DNA of 64,000 bases from Keguizhuia sedimenti (GTDB lineage: Bacteria > Pseudomonadota > Gammaproteobacteria > Burkholderiales > Burkholderiaceae_D): contig JAUYVH010000013.1 of the NCBI GenBank assembly GCA_030715135.1, positions 40,060 through 104,059 on the forward strand, given 5' to 3'. The notes beneath the pieces were generated by a model, which saw only the letters and a program-made list of their open reading frames with translations, had not been told where the DNA came from and searched no databases. Positions within the stretch are counted from its first letter, which is position 1. Every line of letters begins with the position of its first letter. This document shows positions 25,832 to 34,220 of this stretch, piece after piece. The position numbers and the translations under genes were made by a program.

Positions 25832-26179
25832 TCAATCAAGCTCGTCGCTGCGGTCTTCACTGATCTCGTCGATCCTGTCGAAGCCGATATCGCCTCCCAG
25901 CTCGACATCACCTTCCCGGCCGGCTGTCGAGCTTTCGCCTGTTCCGGTTGAGTCATCTGTGTCGCTGCTTGCGCTGATGATATGGCTGTCGGAGTCCTCG
26001 TTCGTGCCCCTGTCCAGTCCCAGGCCGAATTCCGGCTCCTCTATTGCCTTGAAGCCGCCCTGCACATCGCTGCCGCTATCGGACAGATCGCTGGGGCCCA
26101 GTGCATTTAGGCCATGAGAGCGTCCCAGATTGCGGTCCGGTTCCGGAATATTGTCGGGGTCCAAAGTACTTGGTGGCAT
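25832..26179 (-). CDS. Acidic low-complexity protein, 115 aa
   Basis: The sequence opens MPPSTLDPDNIPEPDRNLG and is rich in Asp, Ser, Gly and Glu throughout, with almost no hydrophobic core, so it is probably disordered. AGGAGA stands 6 bp before the ATG, which is why I use this start and not one 45 bp upstream. Proteins beginning with the PSTLDPDxxPEPDR-type sequence are frequent in Burkholderiales genomes and have no known role. It resembles in composition the tail of the SRPBCC gene at 21816. Confidence 0.55.
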   Translation of the reverse strand: MPPSTLDPDNIPEPDRNLGRSHGLNALGPSDLSDSGSDVQGGFKAIEEPEFGLGLDRGTNEDSDSHIISASSDTDDSTGTGESSTAGREGDVELGGDIGFDRIDEISEDRSDELD

Positions 26180-26260
26180 GATGTCTCCTGATTGGTGGTC
26201 GGTTACAGATCGTTTTCGATCCATGCCTGTTTGAATCGCTCAGTGCATATCGGTTCAACT

Positions 26261-26520
26261 CTATTTATCGCCATGCACGGGCCAGATAGTCAGGTGCTCC
26301 ATGGACCTTCTGCGCCGGCTGTCAAACCGTCTGCGCGGCCTCCCATCAGGCTATAGTAGGCCGCATCTGCATAGGCTGCCTTGCCGGTCGAGCGATGCAT
26401 CAGGCAGGAACCCGAATGGAATAAGCGCTGCAGGAGCGACGATCATCATGGTATGAAAAGGATGTCCGGCAAGAGTCCATTTGGGCGTAGTCGGGTCCTC
26501 AGTGAGCTCATTACAACCAG
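26261..26520 (-). pseudogene. Decayed DUF2231 membrane protein gene
   Basis: Reading leftwards from about 26520, one frame gives TPKWTLAGHPFHTMMIVAPAALIPFGF, which matches the start of DUF2231 proteins (GHPxHPMxxPFPxxLxxxGF). Near 26400 the homology moves to another frame (HRSTGKAAYADAAYYSLMGG), and near 26300 to a third (SMEHLTIWPVHGD). At least two frameshifts and no start codon with a ribosome site are present, so this is a broken gene remnant. DUF2231 proteins are small polytopic membrane proteins often linked to heme/redox systems. Confidence 0.65.
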
Positions 26521-26696
26521 ATAATTTCCATGTGCGCCGATATAGTTCCCCCCGTATCCGCAGATAACGAGCCGCTTGTCGGATCAAGGCAGTGCCTCTG
26601 CATGTGCCTTGCCACACTCTGACGTTTATTGAATACAATAGACCGCATTTCCATGCAATATTTCATGCATTCAATGAGTTCGCCTCTTATTCCGCC

Positions 26697-27095
26697 ATGA
26701 CCCTGACGACCCCTGCGCTTCTGTTTCCTGCAATTTCGCTGCTCTTGCTTGCCTATACCAACCGGTTTTCAATTTCGGCCCAGCTAATCCGGCAATTGCA
26801 TATGCGGTATCAGGAGAATGCCAAAGAGATGGTCATCAGGCAGATCGCCAATCTGCGTCTGCGCATCATACTGATCCGCTGGATGCAGGCAATGGGGGTT
26901 TCCAGCTTTATCCTGTGTACGCTGACAATGTTCCTGGTGTTCATCAATCTGGTTTTGCTGGCTCAGTTCGCCTTCGGTTGCAGCCTGTTTTTGCTGACGC
27001 TTTCCCTGATCGTTTCTCTGTACGAAATCGTGATCAGCACCAAGGCCATCGAAATTGAAATCGAGGACATGGAGCAAACCTTGAAGTTGCGCTGA
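26697..27095 (+). CDS. DUF2721 family membrane protein
   Basis: This 132-residue protein has membrane segments at residues 3-21, 62-84 and 88-110. The opening TTPALLFPAISLLLLAYTNRF and the LRxRxxLIRWMQAMG block are the DUF2721 pattern. Function unknown; the family is common in proteobacteria and cyanobacteria. The frame is open further upstream, but the first segment fits the ATG at 26697. It appears monocistronic; the DUF2231 remnant ends about 180 bp upstream on the other strand. Confidence 0.8.
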   Translation: MTLTTPALLFPAISLLLLAYTNRFSISAQLIRQLHMRYQENAKEMVIRQIANLRLRIILIRWMQAMGVSSFILCTLTMFLVFINLVLLAQFAFGCSLFLLTLSLIVSLYEIVISTKAIEIEIEDMEQTLKLR

Positions 27096-27223
27096 AATTT
27101 ATCCATACGGAAATAAATTCACCATAATAAATCGAAGCCCGGCTTGATCAGGCTCATCATGCGTGCCATATGCTTTCTTGCAGGCACTGCGCTTGTTTGT
27201 TAAGGTATGTCAAAGGAGGAGCC

Positions 27224-27790
27224 ATGAAAAAAGAATCGTTTTATCGCGCTGTGGCCGTTGCGTTCACCATGCTTCCCGCACTGGCGGGAGCGCAGGACAT
27301 CGTCAAGCCGGACCCGATAGGCGAGCCGGCCACCAAGCTGTACCGCCAGATTCTGCCTGATGGACGCATCATTTATTCCGACAAGCAGATAAAGGGAGCG
27401 AAGCTGGACGATACGCTGACGGTAGATCCCGACTCGAACGGCAATTCCTGGAAGCCCGAATCGGGCAAGCGCCCCGCTCTTCCTCCTCGCACAGAACGCA
27501 CATCGGTCCAGAAGGTGCCGACCGTACCGCCGCTCAACAAGCGGAAAACGCTCGATGAAGCCGAGGCGGATGTCATTAAATCGGAAATGCTGCTTGAGGA
27601 TGCCAAAAAGCGTCAGCAGGCGGGCGTCGAGCCGCTTCCGGGAGAGCGCACTGGCAACGTCGGTGGTGGCTCACGCCTGAACGAACGCTATGAAATGCGG
27701 CAAAAAGCTTTGGCTCAGGAAGTAGCCGAAGCCGAGGCCATGCTGCAACGCAGCCGCAATGAACGCGATGGCGTGCGCACCGTGCGATAA
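27224..27790 (+). CDS. Exported DUF4124-like protein
   Basis: This 188-residue protein has a signal peptide (MKKESFYRAVAVAFTMLPALAGAQ). Residues 38-55 (LYRQILPDGRIIYSDKQI) match the DUF4124 beta-hairpin unit (xYRxxxxDGxxxYSDxP). A Pro-rich linker follows and then a coiled-coil C-terminal region (LDEAEADVIKSEMLLEDAKKR, QEVAEAEAMLQR). AAAGGAGG stands before the ATG, a textbook ribosome site. Periplasmic, structural or binding role; no enzyme motif. It is closed by a strong intrinsic terminator at 27810. Confidence 0.75.
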   Translation: MKKESFYRAVAVAFTMLPALAGAQDIVKPDPIGEPATKLYRQILPDGRIIYSDKQIKGAKLDDTLTVDPDSNGNSWKPESGKRPALPPRTERTSVQKVPTVPPLNKRKTLDEAEADVIKSEMLLEDAKKRQQAGVEPLPGERTGNVGGGSRLNERYEMRQKALAQEVAEAEAMLQRSRNERDGVRTVR

Positions 27791-27809
27791 ACAAGCATCC
27801 GCATTGCAA

Positions 27810-27836
27810 AAGGGCCGGCATGTCCGGCCCTTCTTA
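27810..27836 (+). terminator. Intrinsic terminator
   Basis: AAGGGCCGG and CCGGCCCTT (27810-27818, 27824-27832) form a GC-rich 9-bp stem with loop CATGT, followed by TTCTTATT. It ends the DUF4124-like gene. Confidence 0.85.
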
Positions 27837-27974
27837 TTGAAGTGAAGTCCGCGTTCCCTGCTTCCCCCTTGCATCATTCAGCCGCAGGCTGAAGGCATCA
27901 TGCCGGTACAGATGAGGTGTTCCATATATTTCTCAGGCGCGGCGTGCGTTTTAGCCATACTTTCTGGCGTATTT

Positions 27975-28568
27975 CTAATATGGGCTCCGGTAAGGCCGCC
28001 CTGCCTCGAAGCGGCTCGACCAATGCCGTAAATAGGATTGCGCCAGCTCCGGGTTATTCCAGATGACGATGACGTTTTCACTGTTTGAATTGGCAGCTGC
28101 CTTGCTGTAGTTGAATGATCCCGTTTGCACATGCCTGCCGTCGGCAATGATGTATTTATCGTGGTGAATCGCATACTCGCCGTTCAGCCTCGCCTGTATA
28201 TCCGCATTGACGAGCAGATTAAGCGCAGCGCTGCCTGATTTTGATTTGATATTGCTGTCGTCTGCTACCACAAGCACATCGACCCCCCTGCGTCTGGCAT
28301 GGATCAAGGCCTGAACCACTTTGGGCGAAGTAAAGGAATAGGCTGCCAACCGCAAGCTTTGCGCGGAAGAATTGATAATTTTTAAAACCAGTCTTTCTGC
28401 GTCTCCATCCGGTGAAAATCCGGTTTCTATCTGTGCTGTGGCAGGTGCCTTGTCTGTATGCGCGCGCAAGGTCTGGCGCAGCTCGTCAAACAACGTTGGA
28501 TCGCGCCCCTGAACCAAAGGCGGGAAAAGCAGACAGAGGGAAAGTAAGGCGGCGAAAATGCGTTTCAT
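27975..28568 (-). CDS. Secreted phospholipase D-family nuclease
   Basis: This 197-residue protein has a signal peptide (MKRIFAALLSLCLLFPPLVQG) and a single PLD domain with the HKD motif HHDKYIIADGRHVQTGSFNYS intact (catalytic His and Lys near residues 142-144, then GSFN). Size and single HKD match Nuc/EndoA-type periplasmic endonucleases that work as dimers, cleaving DNA/RNA without metal ions. The start at 28566-28568 is the only one that opens with the signal peptide. Likely role: nucleic acid scavenging or barrier to DNA uptake. Monocistronic. Confidence 0.88.
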   Translation of the reverse strand: MKRIFAALLSLCLLFPPLVQGRDPTLFDELRQTLRAHTDKAPATAQIETGFSPDGDAERLVLKIINSSAQSLRLAAYSFTSPKVVQALIHARRRGVDVLVVADDSNIKSKSGSAALNLLVNADIQARLNGEYAIHHDKYIIADGRHVQTGSFNYSKAAANSNSENVIVIWNNPELAQSYLRHWSSRFEAGRPYRSPY

Positions 28569-28738
28569 GAAGTCGTTTCGTTTTGTCTTGCATGCACGTC
28601 TGTGGCATCCGGTTCCAGTGCCACGGCATGCGTCATGCTTGCTTGACAGACTCATTTTTGTGGATGTAGTTCAACATTCCATTCAATCAATTCGTCTCAT
28701 CCGTGATTCATCAAAGTGCATTGGATGCCGAAAAAAAT

Positions 28739-29607
28739 ATGGCCTCCTCACCCTCTATCCTCCAGAGACGTATTCGCGCGGATGGGCTGGACTTGCATGT
28801 GGCGGTCGCCGGAAACGGCCCGCCGGTCATACTGCTGCACGGCTTCCCGGAATCGTGGCGTTCATGGCAGCACCAGATTGCGCCGCTTGCCGCTGCCGGT
28901 TTCTCCGTATGGGCGCCCAACCTGCGCGGCTATCCCCCGTCTGACTTCCCCCCGCACCGCGAGGCCTATCACTTGCGCCACCTTGTAGAGGATGTGGCTT
29001 GTCTTGTCGAAGCGACGGGGTACGGTCGCGCGCATATTGCCGGGCATGACTGGGGCGGCATCATCGCCTGGACCTTCGCAGGCATGTATCCGCAGCGACT
29101 CGACCGGCTCGTCATCCTGAATGCGCCGCACATGAAGCTGTATACCGACCGGGTATGGCGCTCTTCGCAATTGCTGCGCAGTCTCTATGTTTTGTTTTTC
29201 CAGCTTCCGGGGCTGCCGGAACGTTTGCTGGCCAGCCGCCATTACAAGCTGGTACGCGACATCTTCCGTGAAATGCCGGCCCGCAAGCAGGCGTTCACGC
29301 AGCAGGACATAGAGGCCTGCGTAAACATGCTTGCCCAGCGCGGCGCCTTGACCGCCGCACTCGACTACTACCGCATCAATATGCGTTCTGACGGACTTGC
29401 ATTGGCCCGTGCGGCCAGAACCGATGCCCCCACCCTGGTCATCTGGGGGAGCGCGATCCGGCGCTGGAGCTCGGCCTGCTGGATGGACTGGAGCAGTTCG
29501 CACCCGACATGACGATCTGCCGCATTCCCGATGCAAGCCACTGGGTTCAAAACGAAGCACCGCAGGAAGTCAATTCAGCAATGCTTGAATTCCTGCAGCG
29601 GCGCTAA
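28739..29607 (+). pseudogene. Alpha/beta hydrolase (epoxide hydrolase type), frameshifted
   Basis: The first 236 codons give a normal epoxide-hydrolase-like alpha/beta hydrolase: HGFPESWRSWQ oxyanion loop and GHDWGG with nucleophile Asp. At the run of five G at 29446-29450 the frame is lost; a sixth G would restore IWGERDPAL, then ASHWVQNEAP and a proper end LEFLQRR at 29607. Without it the protein stops at 29512 and lacks the catalytic acid and His. So either the gene is broken or the homopolymer was misread. A GTG at 28703 is an alternative start. Enzyme class: hydrolase of epoxides or haloalkanes, haloacetate-dehalogenase type. Confidence 0.8.
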
Positions 29608-29771
29608 CGCATAGCCCATCGCCGAGAATGTGCGCAATCGATCCTGCAGTCCTGATTTTTGATGGAACCGGGGGTGAAATGGGATTTTTCGGGCAGTCAA
29701 AATTTTGCTATTTTTGAAACCTTTAACGCTGAAAGCTGCTCCAATCCGTGTAAAAAATAAAAAGAAAGCGC

Positions 29772-30200
29772 ATGATGAACCCGAAATTATTCTGGAGCCT
29801 GATGTTAGGACTGCTGCTGGTCGCATGCGGTGGAGGCAGCGGAGGCGGAAGCGGCGCCATTATCGGCATCTCTGATGAAAACACCAGTGGGTCGATCGGA
29901 TCCGATTTGTCGCTGACGGTGCGCGTAGATCCCGGCGAACCCGACGGGTTTACCACCAAGGTCGGACAGGACGGCGCCCGAATTTCCCTCAATTCCGGAC
30001 AACGAATCGAAATCAGCTCCGACCGCACGGCAGCATTGCAGCTTGAATCGAATGGCGCGAGCGTCAATCTGGCCTCCACAAACGGGCGACTGTGGGAAGG
30101 CGAACTCAATAGCCCGGTGAAGACTTCGGTACGCTTTCGTTTCACGGCACTTGACCGTCCGGATCGCCATACCACGCTTACGGTGGATGTTACGCCCTGA
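29772..30200 (+). CDS. Small lipoprotein with glycine-rich linker
   Basis: The signal peptide ends in the lipobox LVAC, so Cys at residue 19 is lipidated. It is followed by GGGSGGGSG, a flexible linker, and then a beta-rich domain of about 100 residues with regular alternation of polar and hydrophobic residues (GARISLNSGQRIEI; TLTVDVTP), Ig-like or DUF-type. Surface or periplasmic face anchoring is expected: the residue after Cys is Gly, which favours the outer membrane. No family recognised. It sits between the broken hydrolase and the glycosyltransferase, with its own gaps. Confidence 0.65.
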   Translation: MMNPKLFWSLMLGLLLVACGGGSGGGSGAIIGISDENTSGSIGSDLSLTVRVDPGEPDGFTTKVGQDGARISLNSGQRIEISSDRTAALQLESNGASVNLASTNGRLWEGELNSPVKTSVRFRFTALDRPDRHTTLTVDVTP

Positions 30201-30306
30201 TCGATGCGGATACTGGGCACATGCAGGATGCATGCTTGACATGCGCCTATGCGGAGCCAAGCGATAAGCGGATGAGCCTCGCCCGTCGGCAGCTTACCGA
30301 ACGCAT

Positions 30307-31446
30307 ATGCTCTGGCTATCCCTGATCATTTTCTTGCTGGTCTCTGCATTGTGCCTCGAAGTCGCAATCGGAGCACGCAGGATCGCGCAACTGAAAAAGG
30401 TGTGCGCACAGTCAGCTTCCGGACGCATCAAGGTCTCGGTGATCATTCCCGCGTGCAATGAAGCCGGGACGCTTGAATCGGCACTGGATTCTGTTCTCAA
30501 AGTCTCGTATCCGGATCTTGAAGTCATCGTGGTCAATGACCGTTCGACGGATGGCACTGCTTCCATTCTGGAGCACATGACAAATCGCCATCCTGCATTA
30601 CGCGTCGTGCAGATTGCGGCACTTCCGCCAGGCTGGCTTGGCAAGAACCACGCCCTGCATCAGGGCGTACAGCTTGCAAGCGGCGATTACATCTTGTTTA
30701 CCGATGCGGACGTGACGTTCGCACCGGGCTCCATCGGCATGGCGGTTGCCTATTGCGAGGCGCACCAGGTTGATCACTTGACACTGTTGTTCGACATCCT
30801 GGCAAGAACTCCCCTGCTTGCCATGCTGGTGCTCAGTTTTTCCGTAAACTTTATGGCGCGATTCAAGCCATGGAAAGTCGCAAAAAGCAAACGATATTAT
30901 TTGGGGGCAGGCGGCTTCAATCTTGTGCGCCGCAGCGCCTATTTCGAAGCGGGCACGCACGCGGCGATTCCGATGGCGGTGCTGGACGACCTCATGCTGG
31001 GCAGGCTGATAAAACAGCATGGTTTTACGCAGCATGTCCTGTATGGCCGAGACCTGGTCAGAGTCGAATGGTATCGCAGCACGCCGGAAATGATGCAGGG
31101 GCTCATGAAAAATGCCTTTGCCGCATTTGATTTCAGCTTGATCCAGCTTGCAGCGGTTACCATGCTGATGCTTGTTCTGCGGGTATGGCCATGGATAGCG
31201 CTCTTCGCAACCCATGGTGCGGCATGGTGGCTGAATCTTTTTACCGTCTTTGCCGGCCTGGCTTTGTACATCGATTTCATCCGTGCCGACGGACAAAGCT
31301 ATCGATGTCTGCTCTTTGCACCGATTGTGGCATTGCTTGAGCTCGCCATTTGGTGGCGCGCCAGCATTTCGACACTCGTGCGCGGCGGCATAGTCTGGCG
31401 CGGCACTTACTATCCACTTGGCGAATTAAGGCGCATGCGCCTGTAG
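30307..31446 (+). CDS. Glycosyltransferase family 2, membrane-bound (HpnB-like)
   Basis: This 379-residue protein has an N-terminal membrane segment (residues 2-21), a GT-A catalytic domain (VSVIIPACNEAGTLESALDSVL; VNDRSTDGT; nucleotide/metal DAD in LFTDADVTF; acid in LDDLMLGRLIKQHG) and three to four C-terminal membrane segments. This arrangement matches hopene-associated glycosyltransferase HpnB-like and related lipid glycosyltransferases. No hopanoid genes are in the window, so the acceptor is unknown. Base D residues all appear intact, so it should be active. Confidence 0.85.
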   Translation: MLWLSLIIFLLVSALCLEVAIGARRIAQLKKVCAQSASGRIKVSVIIPACNEAGTLESALDSVLKVSYPDLEVIVVNDRSTDGTASILEHMTNRHPALRVVQIAALPPGWLGKNHALHQGVQLASGDYILFTDADVTFAPGSIGMAVAYCEAHQVDHLTLLFDILARTPLLAMLVLSFSVNFMARFKPWKVAKSKRYYLGAGGFNLVRRSAYFEAGTHAAIPMAVLDDLMLGRLIKQHGFTQHVLYGRDLVRVEWYRSTPEMMQGLMKNAFAAFDFSLIQLAAVTMLMLVLRVWPWIALFATHGAAWWLNLFTVFAGLALYIDFIRADGQSYRCLLFAPIVALLELAIWWRASISTLVRGGIVWRGTYYPLGELRRMRL

Positions 31447-31573
31447 CGCTCCATCGCAGCATCCCTCTCTATACCTCTTTTACCGAGTCATCCGTACAAG
31501 GGCGTAACGCTGGCCTTGACGTCTGCCATTACAATAACGCCCTAGCCCGCTCAAAAACCTGAAAGGAAAGACA

Positions 31574-32083
31574 ATGACGATTTCCATGTACAACGCATCC
31601 GTGCCGCTATTCAATCAGATGCTCACAAGCCTGAGCAACATACTGAAAAAAGCCGAAGCCCATGCAACGGAAAAGAAGATCGATCCGCAGGCATTGCTGC
31701 AGGCCCGCCTGTTTCCTGATATGTTTCCATTGAACCATCAAGTCCAGATTGCGGCCGATTTTGCCAAAGGTGTTACGGCAAGGCTTGCCGGCACGGAAGT
31801 TCCAAGCTACGAGGACAAAGAGCAGAGCTTTGCGGAATTACAGGCACGTATTGCCAAAACCCTTGCCTTCATCGGGACGTTCAAGGCAGAGCAATTCAAG
31901 GACAGCGAACAGCGCGAAATCATATTGCGGCCAGGTACGCCAAAGGAACAGAAATTACAGGGCCAGGTTTATCTGCTGCATTACGGCATGCCGCAATTCT
32001 TTTTCCACGTGACGACTGCCTATGCAATATTGCGGCATAACGGCGTCGAAATCGGCAAGCGCGATTACATGGGGAATTATTAG
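31574..32083 (+). CDS. DUF1993 family protein
   Basis: This 169-residue soluble helical protein is of the DinB-like/DUF1993 type. It opens SMYNASVPLFNQMLTSLSNILKKAEAHA, with the family's LLQARLFPDMFPLNHQVQIAAD and HVTTAYAILRHNGVEIGKRDYMG blocks at the expected places; length is normal. DinB-like folds often bind metal through His residues. GAAAGGAAAGAC before the ATG is a good ribosome site. Function unknown. It ends at a strong hairpin (32148). Confidence 0.9.
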   Translation: MTISMYNASVPLFNQMLTSLSNILKKAEAHATEKKIDPQALLQARLFPDMFPLNHQVQIAADFAKGVTARLAGTEVPSYEDKEQSFAELQARIAKTLAFIGTFKAEQFKDSEQREIILRPGTPKEQKLQGQVYLLHYGMPQFFFHVTTAYAILRHNGVEIGKRDYMGNY

Positions 32084-32147
32084 AGTACTTTATCAGTAGA
32101 AGATATTGAAACGCCTGCGTTACTCCTACAGAAATTTTCCTCTTCCT

Positions 32148-32184
32148 GTAAAAATTGCCGATGCATCAAACCGGCAATTTTTAC
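32148..32184 (+). terminator. Long perfect hairpin, probable terminator
   Basis: GTAAAAATTGCCG and CGGCAATTTTTAC form a perfect 13-bp stem with an 11-nt loop, 65 bp after the DUF1993 stop. The stem itself carries the T-run. It may terminate in both directions. Confidence 0.7.
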
Positions 32185-32383
32185 GTTCCATGTACATTCG
32201 TTTCGATAGGCACTGCGCAGATTCAGCCTGATTTTTCATCGAACCGGCAGACATGCCGGACTGGTCGCAACACAACGGCGCGAGGAGGAAGAAATTACGG
32301 ATCGTGCCTCTCAGGTGCAACGCTGTGCATGCAATCCCGTCCTGCATAGACGGCTTAATCAAACAGGGCTGTCCTAGTGGTGC
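32185..32383. other. Intergenic stretch, nothing recognised
   Basis: With the preceding terminator this is about 300 bases without a supported gene. It is the downstream side of the small basic/polar gene on the minus strand. No hairpin with T-run follows that gene. Confidence 0.4.
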
Positions 32384-32566
32384 CTAGTGGTGCCGCTCCT
32401 GCTTCTTGCCGCCGCCCACCCCTTCTCCGCTTCCAGCCTTGGTATGGCTCTTCGCATCGTGACTGCTTTGATTGCTTTGGCCCGATTTCCCGTCGACTGA
32501 TTTCACGTCCGCTTCAGTCTTGGTATTCGGTTCGCTTTGATTATGTTGCGTAGTTGAATTTGCCAT
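32384..32566 (-). CDS. Small hydrophilic protein, 60 aa
   Basis: The chain is entirely polar (MANSTTQHNQSEPNTKTEADVKS...), with a Gly/Lys/His-rich end, and lacks any hydrophobic core. GGGGTG precedes the ATG. Such Ser/Thr/Lys/Asn-rich short proteins resemble stress-induced hydrophilins. Composition makes a chance reading frame possible, so confidence is modest. Confidence 0.4.
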   Translation of the reverse strand: MANSTTQHNQSEPNTKTEADVKSVDGKSGQSNQSSHDAKSHTKAGSGEGVGGGKKQERHH

Positions 32567-32628
32567 TTAGCACCCCGGTAGTAATCAAAAATTTTTTCAG
32601 CATGGCTTTTGTAGACATCGGGGAAAAT

Positions 32629-32829
32629 TCAAAATTCCTTGGCATTTAAATTATCTCCCTCCCGGCGCTGGGTTTCGTCGAAGCTCGACATGTGTACACC
32701 GGCAGGCATGTTTTCTGCTAAATGTGGCTCAGCACGCGCCCATCCGCGAGCCCCTGGATCCGTATTTGTATGGTGCTCCACCAGTACCGTGTTCCCGGGC
32801 AAACGATGGGCATGCAATTCGTTCGTCAA
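32629..32829 (-). CDS. Hypothetical protein, 66 aa, TTG start
   Basis: The frame starts at TTG (no ATG nearby) and encodes TNELHAHRLPGNTVLVEHHTNT, followed by an acidic and Gly/Arg-rich part. There is no clear ribosome site. The amino acid composition looks protein-like, and the frame is divergent from the MBL-fold gene by 16 bp. I list it as possible only. Confidence 0.3.
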   Translation of the reverse strand: MTNELHAHRLPGNTVLVEHHTNTDPGARGWARAEPHLAENMPAGVHMSSFDETQRREGDNLNAKEF

Positions 32830-32845
32830 TTAAATCGGCCGCAAA

Positions 32846-33886
32846 ATGACAATGGCAAAATACTGCAAGGATGTACATACAGGCATTACGGCGCAAGACC
32901 ATAGCGCAGCAGACAGCAGCCTGTCAGCTGCATTAATTCTTATTGCCTGCATTCTTTTTCTGGCAATAGCGCCTGCTGCATTTTCGCAATCGTCGGCTCC
33001 GGATCGAGGCCAGGAAAGTGCATCCTCTGCCGGCAGCGTGAATGACGTTCTCGAACTGCCCGCAAATTCTTCCTCTCCTGAATTCGACAAGGGGTCAGTG
33101 CAGTTCATAGGCAATGCGACGGTCATAATCCGTTATGCCGGCTTTACCATTCTCACCGACCCCAATTTCCTCCATAAAGGAGACCATGTGCATCTTGGGT
33201 ACGGACTGAAATCGAAGCGGCTGACCGAACCTGCGATAAGCCTGGACAAACTTCCTCCGATCGACCTGATCGTTTTGTCCCATTTCCACGGTGATCATTT
33301 CGATCAGCTCGTGCAGGAAAAGCTGGGGCGCAATATTCCAATCATTACCACCGACGCAGCGAGCAAGGAGCTGGAAAAGCTCGGTTTCAAATCACGGCAT
33401 GCGATGTCAAAATGGTCAAAGCTGACCGTAAAAAAAGGTAATGCACAATTGCGCATTACCTCCACGCCTGCCCGGCACGGGCCGCCGGGGGCAGCAGTTG
33501 CACTTCCTGAGACGATGGGCAGCATGCTTGAATTTGCAAAGCAGGACGGTGGCGCAACTTACCGGATGTATATTACCGGCGACACCTTGGTATACGATGA
33601 AATTCATGACATACCGAAGCGTTTTCCCGACATTGATCTTGCCCTTCTGCATTTAGGGGGGACGAAAATTCTTAAGACGGTCCTGATTACCATGGATGCG
33701 GAACAAGGCGTTCGCATGTTGAAAATCGTCGCACCGCAGCATGCGATCCCGATTCACTATAATGATTACGATGTATTCAAATCCTCAATCGAAGATTTCG
33801 AAAGAGAAGTCAACGCTGCCGGCATGAAAAATAAAATTACTTATCTCAAACATGGCGAAACTTATACCTTCCGCCAGAAGAAATAA
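32846..33886 (+). CDS. Exported MBL-fold metal-dependent hydrolase (UlaG-like)
   Basis: This 346-residue protein has a hydrophobic signal/anchor at about residues 27-47 after an unusually long polar N-terminus. The metallo-beta-lactamase fold follows: LSHFHGDHF (the HxHxDH metal site), ARHGPPG, TGDTLV and HYNDYDVF supply the other metal ligands. The closest type is the UlaG / L-ascorbate-6-P lactonase-like or NAPE-PLD-like group, here apparently periplasmic. Substrate unknown. A second ATG lies 6 bp downstream of the first. Monocistronic, with no terminator seen. Confidence 0.85.
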   Translation: MTMAKYCKDVHTGITAQDHSAADSSLSAALILIACILFLAIAPAAFSQSSAPDRGQESASSAGSVNDVLELPANSSSPEFDKGSVQFIGNATVIIRYAGFTILTDPNFLHKGDHVHLGYGLKSKRLTEPAISLDKLPPIDLIVLSHFHGDHFDQLVQEKLGRNIPIITTDAASKELEKLGFKSRHAMSKWSKLTVKKGNAQLRITSTPARHGPPGAAVALPETMGSMLEFAKQDGGATYRMYITGDTLVYDEIHDIPKRFPDIDLALLHLGGTKILKTVLITMDAEQGVRMLKIVAPQHAIPIHYNDYDVFKSSIEDFEREVNAAGMKNKITYLKHGETYTFRQKK

Positions 33887-34220
33887 GTAATAAGGATCGG
33901 GCCTGTCATGCATTAACTGGAAAAACGCCATCAGGACGGCCTTCAACGCATTATGTTGCGTCCATTTACTGCGTTCAATTTCAGATACGCCTTTGTCAAT
34001 CGCGCTTTCGCGAAGGGCGTCGCATTCGCACTAACGCCTAGGCGTTACAGCTTCCGACTGTTTCCACCTCGAAATTTAATTTAAAATAATTGTGAAAACA
34101 ATTGCTTAGGCCTTACCTCATCACTTTAATTTCTTTATCTTAAGTTGATTTAGGTAAGGCAATTCCGCCGAACTATTGGTGTTTCCTGTTCTCCAATTTA
34201 TTCAATTACGTTAATAAACA
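33887..34220. promoter_or_regulatory. Upstream region of the GGDEF-EAL gene with palindromes
   Basis: This 334-bp gap holds no gene. It has the perfect 16-bp palindrome TAACGCCTAGGCGTTA (34032-34047) and a 9-bp inverted repeat GCCTTACCT/AGGTAAGGC (34110-34118 and 34152-34160). A GC-containing hairpin with AAGGGCGT lies near 33991-34020. The last 60 bp are AT-rich. No c-di-GMP riboswitch core is visible. Confidence 0.5.
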
